From contig NZ_CP015124.1 in NCBI RefSeq assembly GCF_001678945.1, forward strand, positions 2,580,001 through 2,644,000: a stretch of DNA of 64,000 nucleotides. The letters run 5' to 3'. Below the pieces are notes generated by a model. That model was not told the DNA's origin. It did not search any database and saw only the letters and a list, made by a program, of their open reading frames with translations. Within the stretch, counting starts at the first letter, position 1. The number at the start of each line of letters is the position of its first letter. Positions 17,419 to 25,380 of this stretch are shown here, piece after piece. The stretch comes from Phaeobacter gallaeciensis (GTDB lineage Bacteria; Pseudomonadota; Alphaproteobacteria; Rhodobacterales; Rhodobacteraceae). Both the position numbers and the translations under genes were made by a program.

Positions 17419-18561
17419 ATGACACAAGAGATGATCCTTGCCAATGCCACCCTTGTCCTGCCCGGCGAAACCCGCACCGGCAGCATCAAGATCACAGATG
17501 GGGAAATCACGGATATTGCCGGAGGCACCGGTGTTCCGGCGGGCGCAGTGGATTGCGGCGGCGATTTTGTCAGCCCCGGCCTGATCGAGCTGCACACCGA
17601 CAATCTGGAACGTCACATCCAGCCCCGTCCCAAGGTGGACTGGCCCCATGCCGCCGCGATCATCGCTCATGATGCGGAGCTGGCGGGCACCGGGATCACC
17701 ACGGTCTTTGACGCATTGCGGGTCGGTTCGATCAAGAGCAAGGAGGCGCGATATGGTCAATACGCCCGTAGTCTTGCCTCTGAACTCTTGGAGTTGCGCG
17801 GCAAGGATGCGCTGAAGATCAGCCATTTCCTGCACCTGCGGGCCGAGGTCTGTTCGGAGACACTAGTGGACGAGCTGAACGAGTTCACGGATGAGGACCG
17901 CGTCGGTCTGGTCTCGCTGATGGACCACACGCCGGGGCAGCGCCAGTTCCGCGATATCTCGAAACTCGAGGCCTATGTGAAGGGCAAGCATGGCTTCGAT
18001 GATGATGCCTTCCTGCAGCATGTCGCCAACCTCAAGACCATGCGCGACACCTATGGCGACCTGCACGAGGTCGAGGCGGTAAAGGCCGCGCAGCGGTTTG
18101 GCGCGGTGCTGGCCAGCCATGACGACACCACCGAGGATCAGGTGGCGGTCTCGGCCGGTCACGGTATCCGTCTGGCCGAGTTCCCCACCACGGTGGAGGC
18201 CGCCCGTGCCTGCCATGCTCATGACATCCAGGTGATGATGGGGGCGCCGAATCTGATCCGCGGCGGCTCGCATTCGGGCAATGTGGCGGCGCAGGAGCTG
18301 GCCGAGCTGGACCTTCTGGATATCGTGTCGTCCGATTATGTGCCGGCGGCGCTCTTGCTGGCAGCGGCGCGTCTGGGAGAGATCTGGGGCGACATGGCGC
18401 GGGGGCTCGCCACCGTCACCAGCGCCCCGGCCAAGGCGGTTGGCCTTGAGGATCGCGGGCTGCTGGAGATCGGCAAACGCGCGGATCTGATCCGCTTTGC
18501 CATGCGTGCTGGTGTGCCTGCGCTGCAGGGAGTCTATTCCCGGGGCCAGCGGGTGGCCTGA
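17419..18561 (+). CDS. phnM: Alpha-D-ribose 1-methylphosphonate 5-triphosphate diphosphatase
   Basis: The 380-residue amidohydrolase-fold enzyme removes pyrophosphate from the ribose triphosphate phosphonate to make the PhnJ substrate. The metal-binding ELHTDNLERH motif lies near residue 55, HDDTTEDQV near 235 and SSDYVPAALL near 305. Length is normal. It is separated from phnG-N by the antisense DUF1045 gene, so it needs its own promoter in 17367-17418. The Shine-Dalgarno before the ATG is weak. Confidence 0.95.
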   Translation: MTQEMILANATLVLPGETRTGSIKITDGEITDIAGGTGVPAGAVDCGGDFVSPGLIELHTDNLERHIQPRPKVDWPHAAAIIAHDAELAGTGITTVFDALRVGSIKSKEARYGQYARSLASELLELRGKDALKISHFLHLRAEVCSETLVDELNEFTDEDRVGLVSLMDHTPGQRQFRDISKLEAYVKGKHGFDDDAFLQHVANLKTMRDTYGDLHEVEAVKAAQRFGAVLASHDDTTEDQVAVSAGHGIRLAEFPTTVEAARACHAHDIQVMMGAPNLIRGGSHSGNVAAQELAELDLLDIVSSDYVPAALLLAAARLGEIWGDMARGLATVTSAPAKAVGLEDRGLLEIGKRADLIRFAMRAGVPALQGVYSRGQRVA

Positions 18562-18583
18562 AAAACAACTCAGATTCATGCAT

Positions 18584-18620
18584 AAAGGCCCCGGCGCAAA
18601 GCGCATCGGGGCCTTTCGTT
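18584..18620. terminator. Bidirectional terminator between phnM and the glycan operon
   Basis: AAAGGCCCC (18584-18592) pairs with GGGGCCTTT (18608-18616) around a 15-base loop. A run of A on one side and T on the other lets it serve both phnM and the converging minus-strand operon. Confidence 0.8.
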
Positions 18621-18645
18621 TCCTAATATGTCGTTGGGCGGCGCG

Positions 18646-19122
18646 TCAGGCGCGGTAGAACATGTAGCGGCCTTCGGGGATGCCTTCTGGGCCGTCCAGC
18701 TCCTCAAAACCCACCAGAGGCTGGCCCGAGACGATGATACCGCCCGGCGCCATGACGGAGGCGATGACCGGCGACATGGTGGCGGCCTCGGCGACGTCCT
18801 TTTCCTTGACGCCAAAGCCGAAATCATAGTGCGCCAGCACGATCTTGTGGCCCTCAGTCGCAAGGCGCTGCAGCATCGGCTCGGCTTCGCCTTGCAGGAA
18901 ATCCTTTTCGGGCGGCACGCAGGAAGGGTGGCATTGCAGCACCCGGTCGATCACCCAGATACGGCGATCCGGCAGGATCTCGCGCAGGTGGTCATAGGTG
19001 CGTCCGTTGCCCAACCCCATGTCCAGCGCGTCGCCGGGAACATCCGTGATCTGCTCAGCGGCCCAGTTCAGCCCGTCCCGTTGCGCGGTCAGGCGGCGCA
19101 GCATCGAATCCAGTCGGCTCAT
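18646..19122 (-). CDS. Small SAM-dependent methyltransferase-like protein (GLGNGRTYDH type)
   Basis: The 158-residue product contains DMGLGNGRTYDHL at about residues 34-46. This fits the glycine-rich SAM-binding loop of class I methyltransferases and a GRTYDH motif typical of one small family. PPEKDFLQGEA, LAHYDFGFGVKEKD and EGRYMFYRA are further landmarks. A clear paralogue lies at 35436-35930. It is the last gene of the seven-gene glycan operon, and its ATG follows the deacetylase stop directly. The methyl acceptor is unknown; a glycan or lipid is a guess from context. Confidence 0.8.
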   Translation of the reverse strand: MSRLDSMLRRLTAQRDGLNWAAEQITDVPGDALDMGLGNGRTYDHLREILPDRRIWVIDRVLQCHPSCVPPEKDFLQGEAEPMLQRLATEGHKIVLAHYDFGFGVKEKDVAEAATMSPVIASVMAPGGIIVSGQPLVGFEELDGPEGIPEGRYMFYRA

Positions 19123-19893
19123 TCAGGAAATCCTTTCGTCATAGGTCCAGGCCATGGCGGGCCCGGCCAGAAGACGTGCAATCAAAGTTTCGGTAAACCC
19201 CCAGATCCGGTCGTCATGCACCAGATGGTGGGTCAGGATGCCATAGGGTTCGCGGGTGTCGGCGCGGCCCTGACGGCGGTCTTTCAGCTGCGATGCGACC
19301 TGCGCGATCAGCTGCGCCTCGGGCAGCAATGACCGGCTGCCCTTCCAGTCGATCGGGTCCAGATGCGTGTTGATCTGCACCAGACCCGGCGCGGCCTTGG
19401 TCCGGGAGCGCAGGGTAAAGGTCGACAGGGCGCAATAGCCAAGACCCGCCATCCAGGGCAGGATCTCGGGCGCGATGCGGTTCCAGGGCGGCACGAACAT
19501 TGGGCGCAGGCCGGATCCGAAAAAGCTCTTCAGCCGCTCCAACCCGGCTTCGGCCTCGCCCAGCATATCCTGCACCGGACGGTGGGCGCCGAACTCGGCC
19601 TTTTTCTCGCCCTCCGGGGCGTGGCTTTTATGAGCCCAGCCATGCACCACGGGGATCAGATCAGTCGTGTTCTGCATATGCGCGGCCAGTTCCGGCTGGG
19701 CGTCCCGTGGGATGATCGCCAGATGCACCGGCAGACCCAGCCGCTGCGCGGTTTCGGTCAGCTGCTGTAGTTGCGGCGTGACCTCGGTGGCGTCATCATC
19801 GCGCCACCACAGGGGGAGCTGCAATCCGGCCTGCTGCCAGGCCTCAAGCTCCTGATCCAGCGCGCTCCAATCCGGGGTGATTGCCGGGGTCAT
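19123..19893 (-). CDS. Polysaccharide deacetylase-like protein (NodB fold)
   Basis: The 256-residue product carries WWRDDDA at residues 29-35 and HGWAHK (His84 and His88), the Asp plus His-x3-His metal set of carbohydrate esterase family 4. PRDAQPELAAHM, FVPPWNRIAPEI and THHLVHD fit later NodB motifs (the Pro-Pro-Trp strand and the catalytic His). No signal peptide is seen, so it would act in the cytoplasm on a nucleotide-, lipid- or oligosaccharide-linked sugar. The start overlaps the upstream glycosyltransferase by 4 bases. Confidence 0.82.
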   Translation of the reverse strand: MTPAITPDWSALDQELEAWQQAGLQLPLWWRDDDATEVTPQLQQLTETAQRLGLPVHLAIIPRDAQPELAAHMQNTTDLIPVVHGWAHKSHAPEGEKKAEFGAHRPVQDMLGEAEAGLERLKSFFGSGLRPMFVPPWNRIAPEILPWMAGLGYCALSTFTLRSRTKAAPGLVQINTHLDPIDWKGSRSLLPEAQLIAQVASQLKDRRQGRADTREPYGILTHHLVHDDRIWGFTETLIARLLAGPAMAWTYDERIS

Positions 19894-21026
19894 CGACGGT
19901 CTCCTGCCAGTTCGGCAGCAATCTCTACCGTTCTGGCGGCGCCGTCAAACCGGAAGCGGTCGGTGGCGCGCGGCGCCTCGGCCATCACGCCTTTCACCGC
20001 CTGTACCAGCGCGCTTGGCGTCAGATCGGCGGTCTTCAGCACGGCGATGCCACTTAGCGGTGCAAGGCTCTCGGCGCGCAGGGATTGCTCCACTTCCTTG
20101 CCCGCATCAAAGGGCACAAGAACGGCGGGGCTACCCGCCTGCAGCAGGTCCAGCGCGGTGTTGTAGCCGCACATGCTGACCGAGGCGGCGGCGTGGCACA
20201 GCATCTGACGGAAATCGGGGCGGGCGGCTTCGATGATGGCGCGGGAGGTTTTGGCAGTGAACCGCGCGATCCGTTCTGCCGCGTCGCTGCCGCCGACCAA
20301 AAGCCGCCACGTGATATCGGGCGACTGCTGCGCGGCCTCCAGCGCGGTGTCATATAGAGCATCGCCAACGCTGCCGCCGCCGGCGCTGACCAGCACCTCA
20401 CCCGCGCCTGCCTGTTGGGGGTGCGGAAGGGCGGCTGGAGGCGCCACGTAACCGGTATAGCGCAGCTTGCCCGCCAGCATCTCCGAGACCGGCCAGCTGA
20501 TATCCAGCCGGGTGGCGGCGGGGTCGGAATGCACCAGCACTGCATCGTAGAACTCCGCGATCACCGCGTCTGCCTCTACCGCCTTTTTGGGCTTGGAGGG
20601 CGGGGCCAGGATATCGCGGATCGAGGCCAGCACTACGGGCCGGTGCGGCAGGGCGTGGGCGGCCTTCAGCAGTGACAGAAACTCTCCCTTCAGGCTGCGG
20701 CGGCCAAAGGGGTAAAGCTCAGTGATCAGCACATCGGGCTGCATTTCGCGCAGGGCGTCGCTCAAGGCCTGTTGCCGGGCGTTGTGATAGGCGTCATCCG
20801 CCACGGTGCCCTCGGCTGTCAGAAGCCGGGTGAAATCCACCCCGTCCGAGCGCAGCGGAGGCAGTTGCACCAGATCCAGCCCCGCAAGGCTCAGCTGCGG
20901 TGCCGGAAATCCACCCGAGGCCACGCGGACCTGATGGCCTGCCGCCGCAAAGGCCCGGCCCAGCGTCAGCGCCCGTGACAGATGGCCGGTGCCCAGTAGA
21001 TGGGTGACTGCGATCAGGACCCTCAT
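19890..21026 (-). CDS. GT28/MurG-like glycosyltransferase
   Basis: The 378-residue product starts MRVLIAVTHLLGTGHLSRAL, the glycine-rich acceptor/membrane-binding loop of GT-B enzymes like MurG. In the C-terminal half it has VSAGGGSVGDALYD and SMCGYNTALDLLQAGSPAVLVP, the nucleotide-sugar pocket. No transmembrane segment is seen. It resembles the first gene of the operon (23933-25159) in both motifs, so the operon holds two enzymes of this type. Donor and acceptor cannot be told. Overlaps both neighbours by 4 bases. Confidence 0.82.
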   Translation of the reverse strand: MRVLIAVTHLLGTGHLSRALTLGRAFAAAGHQVRVASGGFPAPQLSLAGLDLVQLPPLRSDGVDFTRLLTAEGTVADDAYHNARQQALSDALREMQPDVLITELYPFGRRSLKGEFLSLLKAAHALPHRPVVLASIRDILAPPSKPKKAVEADAVIAEFYDAVLVHSDPAATRLDISWPVSEMLAGKLRYTGYVAPPAALPHPQQAGAGEVLVSAGGGSVGDALYDTALEAAQQSPDITWRLLVGGSDAAERIARFTAKTSRAIIEAARPDFRQMLCHAAASVSMCGYNTALDLLQAGSPAVLVPFDAGKEVEQSLRAESLAPLSGIAVLKTADLTPSALVQAVKGVMAEAPRATDRFRFDGAARTVEIAAELAGDRR

Positions 21027-21610
21027 TGCGGCTCTTTCGGGATCAGGCGGATGGGATCCGGCTGCGGGCGCAGGGCGTCGCCGTCGATCTCCACCACGAA
21101 GAGGCGGTTGCGTTTGATCCGGAAGGGCGCCGGACCGTCGAAGTCCCAGCCATAAGCGCGCGCCAGGATCATCCGCATGATCCCGATATGGCAGACCGCG
21201 ACCGTGTCCCGGGTGAGGCGTTGCAGCCAGGGCGCGATACGTTCCCAGACCTCGGCCGGGGTCTCGCCGCCGGGGGGGCGGTAGTCCCAGCCCCAGTGCT
21301 CGATATCGCGAAAGCCGCTTTTCGGGTCGGCCTTGAGGTCGATCCCGCGCAGACCTTCCCAGTCGCCCCAGTCCATTTCAATCAGCTCGGGCGCCGTTTG
21401 GGGATCACGCCCGGCCACCAGTTTCGCGGTTTCGGCGGCGCGCAGCAGCGGGCTGGACCACAGATCCGCCGCATCCCAGGGCGCTGGCAATGCCTGCGCG
21501 GTCAGCTCGCTGCGGGCGGTATCATCCAGCGCAATATCGCTGCGGCCCTGAATGCGGCCCGCGCGGTTCCAGTCGGTATGTCCATGGCGCAAAAGGGCAA
21601 GACGGATCAT
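21023..21610 (-). CDS. Histidine phosphatase family protein (phosphoglycerate mutase-like)
   Basis: The 195-residue product has the catalytic LRHGHTDWNRAGRIQGRSD motif at residues 6-25, the acid/base Glu region LIEMDWGDWEG and the second catalytic His in VCHIGIMRM. The family includes sugar-phosphate and cofactor-precursor phosphatases. Its place between glycosyltransferase genes with ATGA overlaps suggests it removes a phosphate from a sugar or glycolipid intermediate; this is inference only. Confidence 0.87.
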   Translation of the reverse strand: MIRLALLRHGHTDWNRAGRIQGRSDIALDDTARSELTAQALPAPWDAADLWSSPLLRAAETAKLVAGRDPQTAPELIEMDWGDWEGLRGIDLKADPKSGFRDIEHWGWDYRPPGGETPAEVWERIAPWLQRLTRDTVAVCHIGIMRMILARAYGWDFDGPAPFRIKRNRLFVVEIDGDALRPQPDPIRLIPKEPQ

Positions 21611-22695
21611 GGATGGGCCTCCATCAGCGGGGCCACGGCGGCCCAGAAACGGGCGCTTGCGGCGGGGGCAAGGTGGGTTGTGGCAATCATCTGGCGCGCC
21701 TCGGCGCTGCGGCGGGTGCGCAGATCGGGATCGGTCAGCAGGGCGTTGATCTGCTCTGCCAGCGCCTCTGGCCCCTCTTCCGGTGCCGGGTATGCGGCAG
21801 GGGTGAGCACGTCGCGCATGCCGGGACGATCCTGCGCCACCACGGGCAGGCCGTGCGCCTGTGCCTCAAGATAGGCCATGCCGAAGGCCTCGTTGACGCC
21901 AGGCCAGAAGAACAGGCTGGCGCGCCCATAGGCAGCTGTCAGGCCGTCGCGATCCAGCTGTCCCAGAAACTGCACACGGTCGCCAAAGGGCGCCATCATC
22001 GCCTCGACCTCGGCCCGGGCGGGGCCATCGCCTGCGATCTCAAGCTGCCAGTCGCCCTCAAGATGGCTGAGCGTTTCCGCAATGATACGATACGACGACA
22101 GCTTGTCCCCCGCGCGCATCATGCCGACGCTGAGCATGGGACCGTCCAGCGTCGATGGCTCCGGCAGTTCGCGTTGCGGCAGGAAGGGCGGCAGATGCAC
22201 CAGCGCCTGGCTGCCAAAGCGCTCGCGCTCCAGCGTGATCAGGTCGTTGGCAGTGAAATAGAAGATGGTATCGGCCGCATCGGCAGCGTCATGGGCGGCC
22301 TTGGCAAACCCGGCCCAGGGGCCCGTCAGGCGGCTGGTGGCGCGGGTGCTTTCGATCTGCACATAGGGAATGGAACGGGCGTGGGCCACGGCAGGCCCGA
22401 TCAGGTCCGGTGCCTTGTAGTAGTTGTGGTAGGTTACCCAGAGATCCACGGGCGGCATCTCGTCCAGCAGGCGACGAACCTCTTGCCGGGCGGTCTCTTG
22501 CAGGTCGTTCTGCCGCTGCGCATCGCCTGTCTTGTCATAGATGCGCAGCTCGCTAACCAGATCGACGCGGGCGCCGCCTGCGGCAATCACATCCATCAGG
22601 TTGCGGGCCACTTCCCGGTCGCCCGAGGGCACCGGGCTGCGCGGCGATTTCATCGGCGCATAAAAGGCGATGTGTTTGCCGTTGCCGCTGGTCAT
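21607..22695 (-). CDS. Glycosyltransferase family 4 protein
   Basis: The 362-residue GT-B protein begins HIAFYAPMKSPRSPVPSGDREVARNL and has the C-terminal nucleotide-sugar site EAFGMAYLEAQAHGLPVVAQ (Glu-x7-Glu pattern) near residue 275. VGMMRAGDKLSSYRIIAETL and IAGDGPARAEVEAMM also match GT4. It is the third gene of the operon and overlaps the second and fourth by 4 bases each. The transferred sugar is unknown. Confidence 0.88.
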   Translation of the reverse strand: MTSGNGKHIAFYAPMKSPRSPVPSGDREVARNLMDVIAAGGARVDLVSELRIYDKTGDAQRQNDLQETARQEVRRLLDEMPPVDLWVTYHNYYKAPDLIGPAVAHARSIPYVQIESTRATSRLTGPWAGFAKAAHDAADAADTIFYFTANDLITLERERFGSQALVHLPPFLPQRELPEPSTLDGPMLSVGMMRAGDKLSSYRIIAETLSHLEGDWQLEIAGDGPARAEVEAMMAPFGDRVQFLGQLDRDGLTAAYGRASLFFWPGVNEAFGMAYLEAQAHGLPVVAQDRPGMRDVLTPAAYPAPEEGPEALAEQINALLTDPDLRTRRSAEARQMIATTHLAPAASARFWAAVAPLMEAHP

Positions 22696-23936
22696 GCGCC
22701 ATTCAGCATGGCGTTGAGCCGTTCGGAAAGGCGGGCAATGCCCGGATCCATGCCAAAGTCACGGCGCAGGCGCTGGAGCGCGGCTTCGGCCATGGCGGCG
22801 GTCTTCTCTGGATCCTCGGCCATCTTGCAGATGGCGCCTGCCAGCGCTGCGGGCGCATCATCGCTGAGCAGACCATGGGTGCCGCTGTCGATGAATTCGG
22901 GGATGGCAGAGACGGGCGTCGACAGGATCGGCAGCCGCTGCGAGGCGGCTTCCATCAGCACGTTCGGCAGCCCGTCGCGGTCACCATCTGCAGCAACGCG
23001 GCTGGGCAGGACGAAGATATCGCTCTGGCGCATCGCCTCGATCACCTCGGGCTGGTCGCAGGCACCGCGCCAGGTGATGCGATCAGCAACGCCCGCGTCC
23101 TCGGCGATGCCCTGCAACAGATCGCCAAGGCCGCCACCGCCGATATGGGTCCAGTGCCAGTCCAGATCCTTGGGCAGCAGTGCCAGCGCGGCGATCAGCC
23201 GGTCAAATCCCTTTTTCTCGACCAGGCGGCCCACGGACATCAGGTACAGCGGATCGCTGGCCTTGCGCCAGATGCGCTCGGGCGGGGCGGGAAAGCGGCT
23301 GAGGTCGAGGCCGTGATAGATCAGATCGATGCGGGCGGGATCGTCCGACATCTCTTGCAGGTGTTTGGCGCCGAATGCGGTGCAGGTGGCGCCGAATGTG
23401 GCGCCGTGATCGTTGCTGGACAGTTTTTCACGGATCTCCCAGTCGGGCGAGGTCCAGATGTCCTTGGCATGGGCGGAAAAGCTCCACGGCAGGCCACGCA
23501 TGATCGCCGCATAGCGCGCCACCGAGGACGGCGTGTGTAGGAAATGGGCATAAAGCCCCAGAACCGCGTCCGGCATTTCAGTGGCCAGCACGCAGGCTTG
23601 GCCAAAGCGGCGGATGCGGTTGCGGCTGGGGTCGCGGCGCAAGTCGGCGCGCCAGATCCGCCGGGCCTCGGCGTAGCCCGGCAGCTTTTGCGCCGTCTCG
23701 CGGGCGCGCCAGACGCGCTCCGGCTCCTGAAAGAGGTATTCGGGAAGGTAGTTCACCTGCGCCTGCAAGCGGTCGTGCAGCGGGTGGCGTTTGACATCGG
23801 TGGGATGGCGCAGGGACCAGATCTCGAAACTGTGGCCCGCGGCCTCCAACGCGACAAGTTCTTGCGCGATAAAGGTCTCGGACAGGCGCGGCCAGCCCTT
23901 GACCAGCACCGCAAGCGGTGGCCGGTTTGTGGTCAT
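22692..23936 (-). CDS. Glycosyltransferase family 4 protein, colanic-acid type
   Basis: The 414-residue product has VLVKGWPRLSETFIAQELVALE at the N-terminus, a sequence common in WcaL-like exopolysaccharide transferases. The catalytic half includes VGRLVEKKGFDRLI, DGDRDGLPNVLMEAASQRLP and TPVSAIPEFIDSGTHGLL. The frame is open upstream, but ATG at 23936 is chosen because it overlaps the preceding stop by 4 bases (ATGA) like the rest of the operon, and because similarity begins there. Confidence 0.9.
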   Translation of the reverse strand: MTTNRPPLAVLVKGWPRLSETFIAQELVALEAAGHSFEIWSLRHPTDVKRHPLHDRLQAQVNYLPEYLFQEPERVWRARETAQKLPGYAEARRIWRADLRRDPSRNRIRRFGQACVLATEMPDAVLGLYAHFLHTPSSVARYAAIMRGLPWSFSAHAKDIWTSPDWEIREKLSSNDHGATFGATCTAFGAKHLQEMSDDPARIDLIYHGLDLSRFPAPPERIWRKASDPLYLMSVGRLVEKKGFDRLIAALALLPKDLDWHWTHIGGGGLGDLLQGIAEDAGVADRITWRGACDQPEVIEAMRQSDIFVLPSRVAADGDRDGLPNVLMEAASQRLPILSTPVSAIPEFIDSGTHGLLSDDAPAALAGAICKMAEDPEKTAAMAEAALQRLRRDFGMDPGIARLSERLNAMLNGA

Positions 23937-25159
23937 TCGGTTGCCTTTCGCGGCGCGTCCTGCAGCAGGGCGCTCACCCGGTGGGTGACATAATCGAGCC
24001 CGTCGAGGAACCCTTCGCCAAAAGCGGCAGAGGGGGGGTTTTGATCCTTCAACGCGTCTATCGCGCGGATCATCGCCTCGGGGGTCCAGCCATCGCGGTC
24101 TTCGTCCAGCATGGAAACAAGGCCCAGTTCCTCGGCGCGGCTGGCGCGGATCCACTGTTCCAGACGCGGCGTGGTACGGGGCACGATTACCGCAGGTTTG
24201 TCAAAGGACAGGACCTCGCAGAAGGTGTTGTAGCCGCCCATGCAAACCACGCCGCAGGCGCCTGCAAACAGCGTTTCGATCCGGCTTTCGAAACCAACGC
24301 TGGTGACGCGGCCATCCAGCGCGGCAACGCGGGCCTCAAACGCCTCGCGGGTTTCTCCGGACAGGAAGGGGCCATAGACCAGCACGGCACGCGGGCTGAG
24401 GTTTGGGTCCCGTTCATAGGCCGAAAGCACCAGATCCACCATCATCGCCCCGTCGCCACCACCGCCGGGGGTGATCAGGATATAGGGCTGTTCGGGCGGC
24501 TCACCGATCTGGCCCAGATCGCGGCGCAGGTAGCCGGTCCAGTGCATGCGGGCGCGGGCCTCGGGCGACAGATCCAGCCCCTGCGTGGGGTCATAGACCG
24601 AGCTGAGGCCATAGACCCAGATTTCGTCGTAAAACTGTTCGGTCACCGGAACCGCGTTCTTGCGTTCCCATTCGGCGGCCAGCACCTCGGGTTCGTCCAG
24701 AACATCGCGCAGGCCCAGCACCAGCTTGCAATGGCCACGGCTGCGCAGGCACTCCAGCGCGGGCATCAGCTCGCCGCGGAAACCGGTTGGCTCCTTGTCG
24801 ACGATCAGCACGTCGGGATCGTATTGCTGCGCCATGGAGCGGATCAACCCGGCGCGCATCTCGGTGGTTTCCTCGATGCTCATACCCATGGTGCGCGAAG
24901 CATAGCTGCCGTCGGAGCGTTTGATCACCCCGGGCAGGCGCATGTGATCGACCCGGCTGGGAAAGGCAAACCGCCCGGCAACCGGTGAACCGGTCAGGAT
25001 CAGCGCCGACGCAGAAGGATCGGCGGCGGTAATCGCCCCGGCAAGCGCCCGCGATCTGCGCAGGTGGCCCAGCCCGAAGGTGTCATGACTGTAGAGCATG
25101 ACCCGGGGGCTGCGGGCGCCGTTTTCCCTGTCGGCGGTGGAGCTTGTCTGATCTTTCAT
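23933..25159 (-). CDS. GT28/MurG-like glycosyltransferase, first gene of glycan operon
   Basis: The 408-residue product has HDTFGLGHLRRSRALA at residues 25-40, ITPGGGGDGAMMVDLVLSAY near 229-248 and CMGGYNTFCEVLSFDKPAV near 306-324, followed by PRTTPRLEQWIRA. This is the GT-B plan of MurG-type transferases. The first 18 residues are polar and variable. The gene opens the operon and is divergent from the mscS-like gene across 221 bases, which should hold its promoter. Confidence 0.84.
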   Translation of the reverse strand: MKDQTSSTADRENGARSPRVMLYSHDTFGLGHLRRSRALAGAITAADPSASALILTGSPVAGRFAFPSRVDHMRLPGVIKRSDGSYASRTMGMSIEETTEMRAGLIRSMAQQYDPDVLIVDKEPTGFRGELMPALECLRSRGHCKLVLGLRDVLDEPEVLAAEWERKNAVPVTEQFYDEIWVYGLSSVYDPTQGLDLSPEARARMHWTGYLRRDLGQIGEPPEQPYILITPGGGGDGAMMVDLVLSAYERDPNLSPRAVLVYGPFLSGETREAFEARVAALDGRVTSVGFESRIETLFAGACGVVCMGGYNTFCEVLSFDKPAVIVPRTTPRLEQWIRASRAEELGLVSMLDEDRDGWTPEAMIRAIDALKDQNPPSAAFGEGFLDGLDYVTHRVSALLQDAPRKATE

Positions 25160-25322
25160 TGGGTCGCCTGAACAGGTGTATTATCAGGGTGGTGCAATAG
25201 GCAGGCGCCGAAATCAAGGGCGATCGGCCTTTGCGGTCCCGATTGCGCAACAAATGGCAGCTAAAGCCCCGCGCGTCACCGCCATGTGCCAAAATCGTTC
25301 CGCTGTTGTTGCAGTAGGGCAA

Positions 25323-25351
25323 TTGCGCCGACTGGGGGCGCTGGCTAGTCT
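25323..25351 (+). promoter_or_regulatory. Candidate promoter of the mscS-like gene
   Basis: TTGCGC (25323-25328) and TAGTCT (25346-25351) are spaced by 17 bases, 29 bases before the ATG. Matches to the sigma-70 consensus are partial, so this is only a candidate. Confidence 0.3.
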
Positions 25352-25380
25352 GGTTTGAACTGTCCTGAGGATTTCAGACC

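Noticed and set aside
22692-24155. Longer start for the GT4 gene at 24155
   Set aside because: The first 73 codons overlap the upstream glycosyltransferase and look non-coding in this frame; ATG at 23936 gives the ATGA coupling seen in the rest of the operon.
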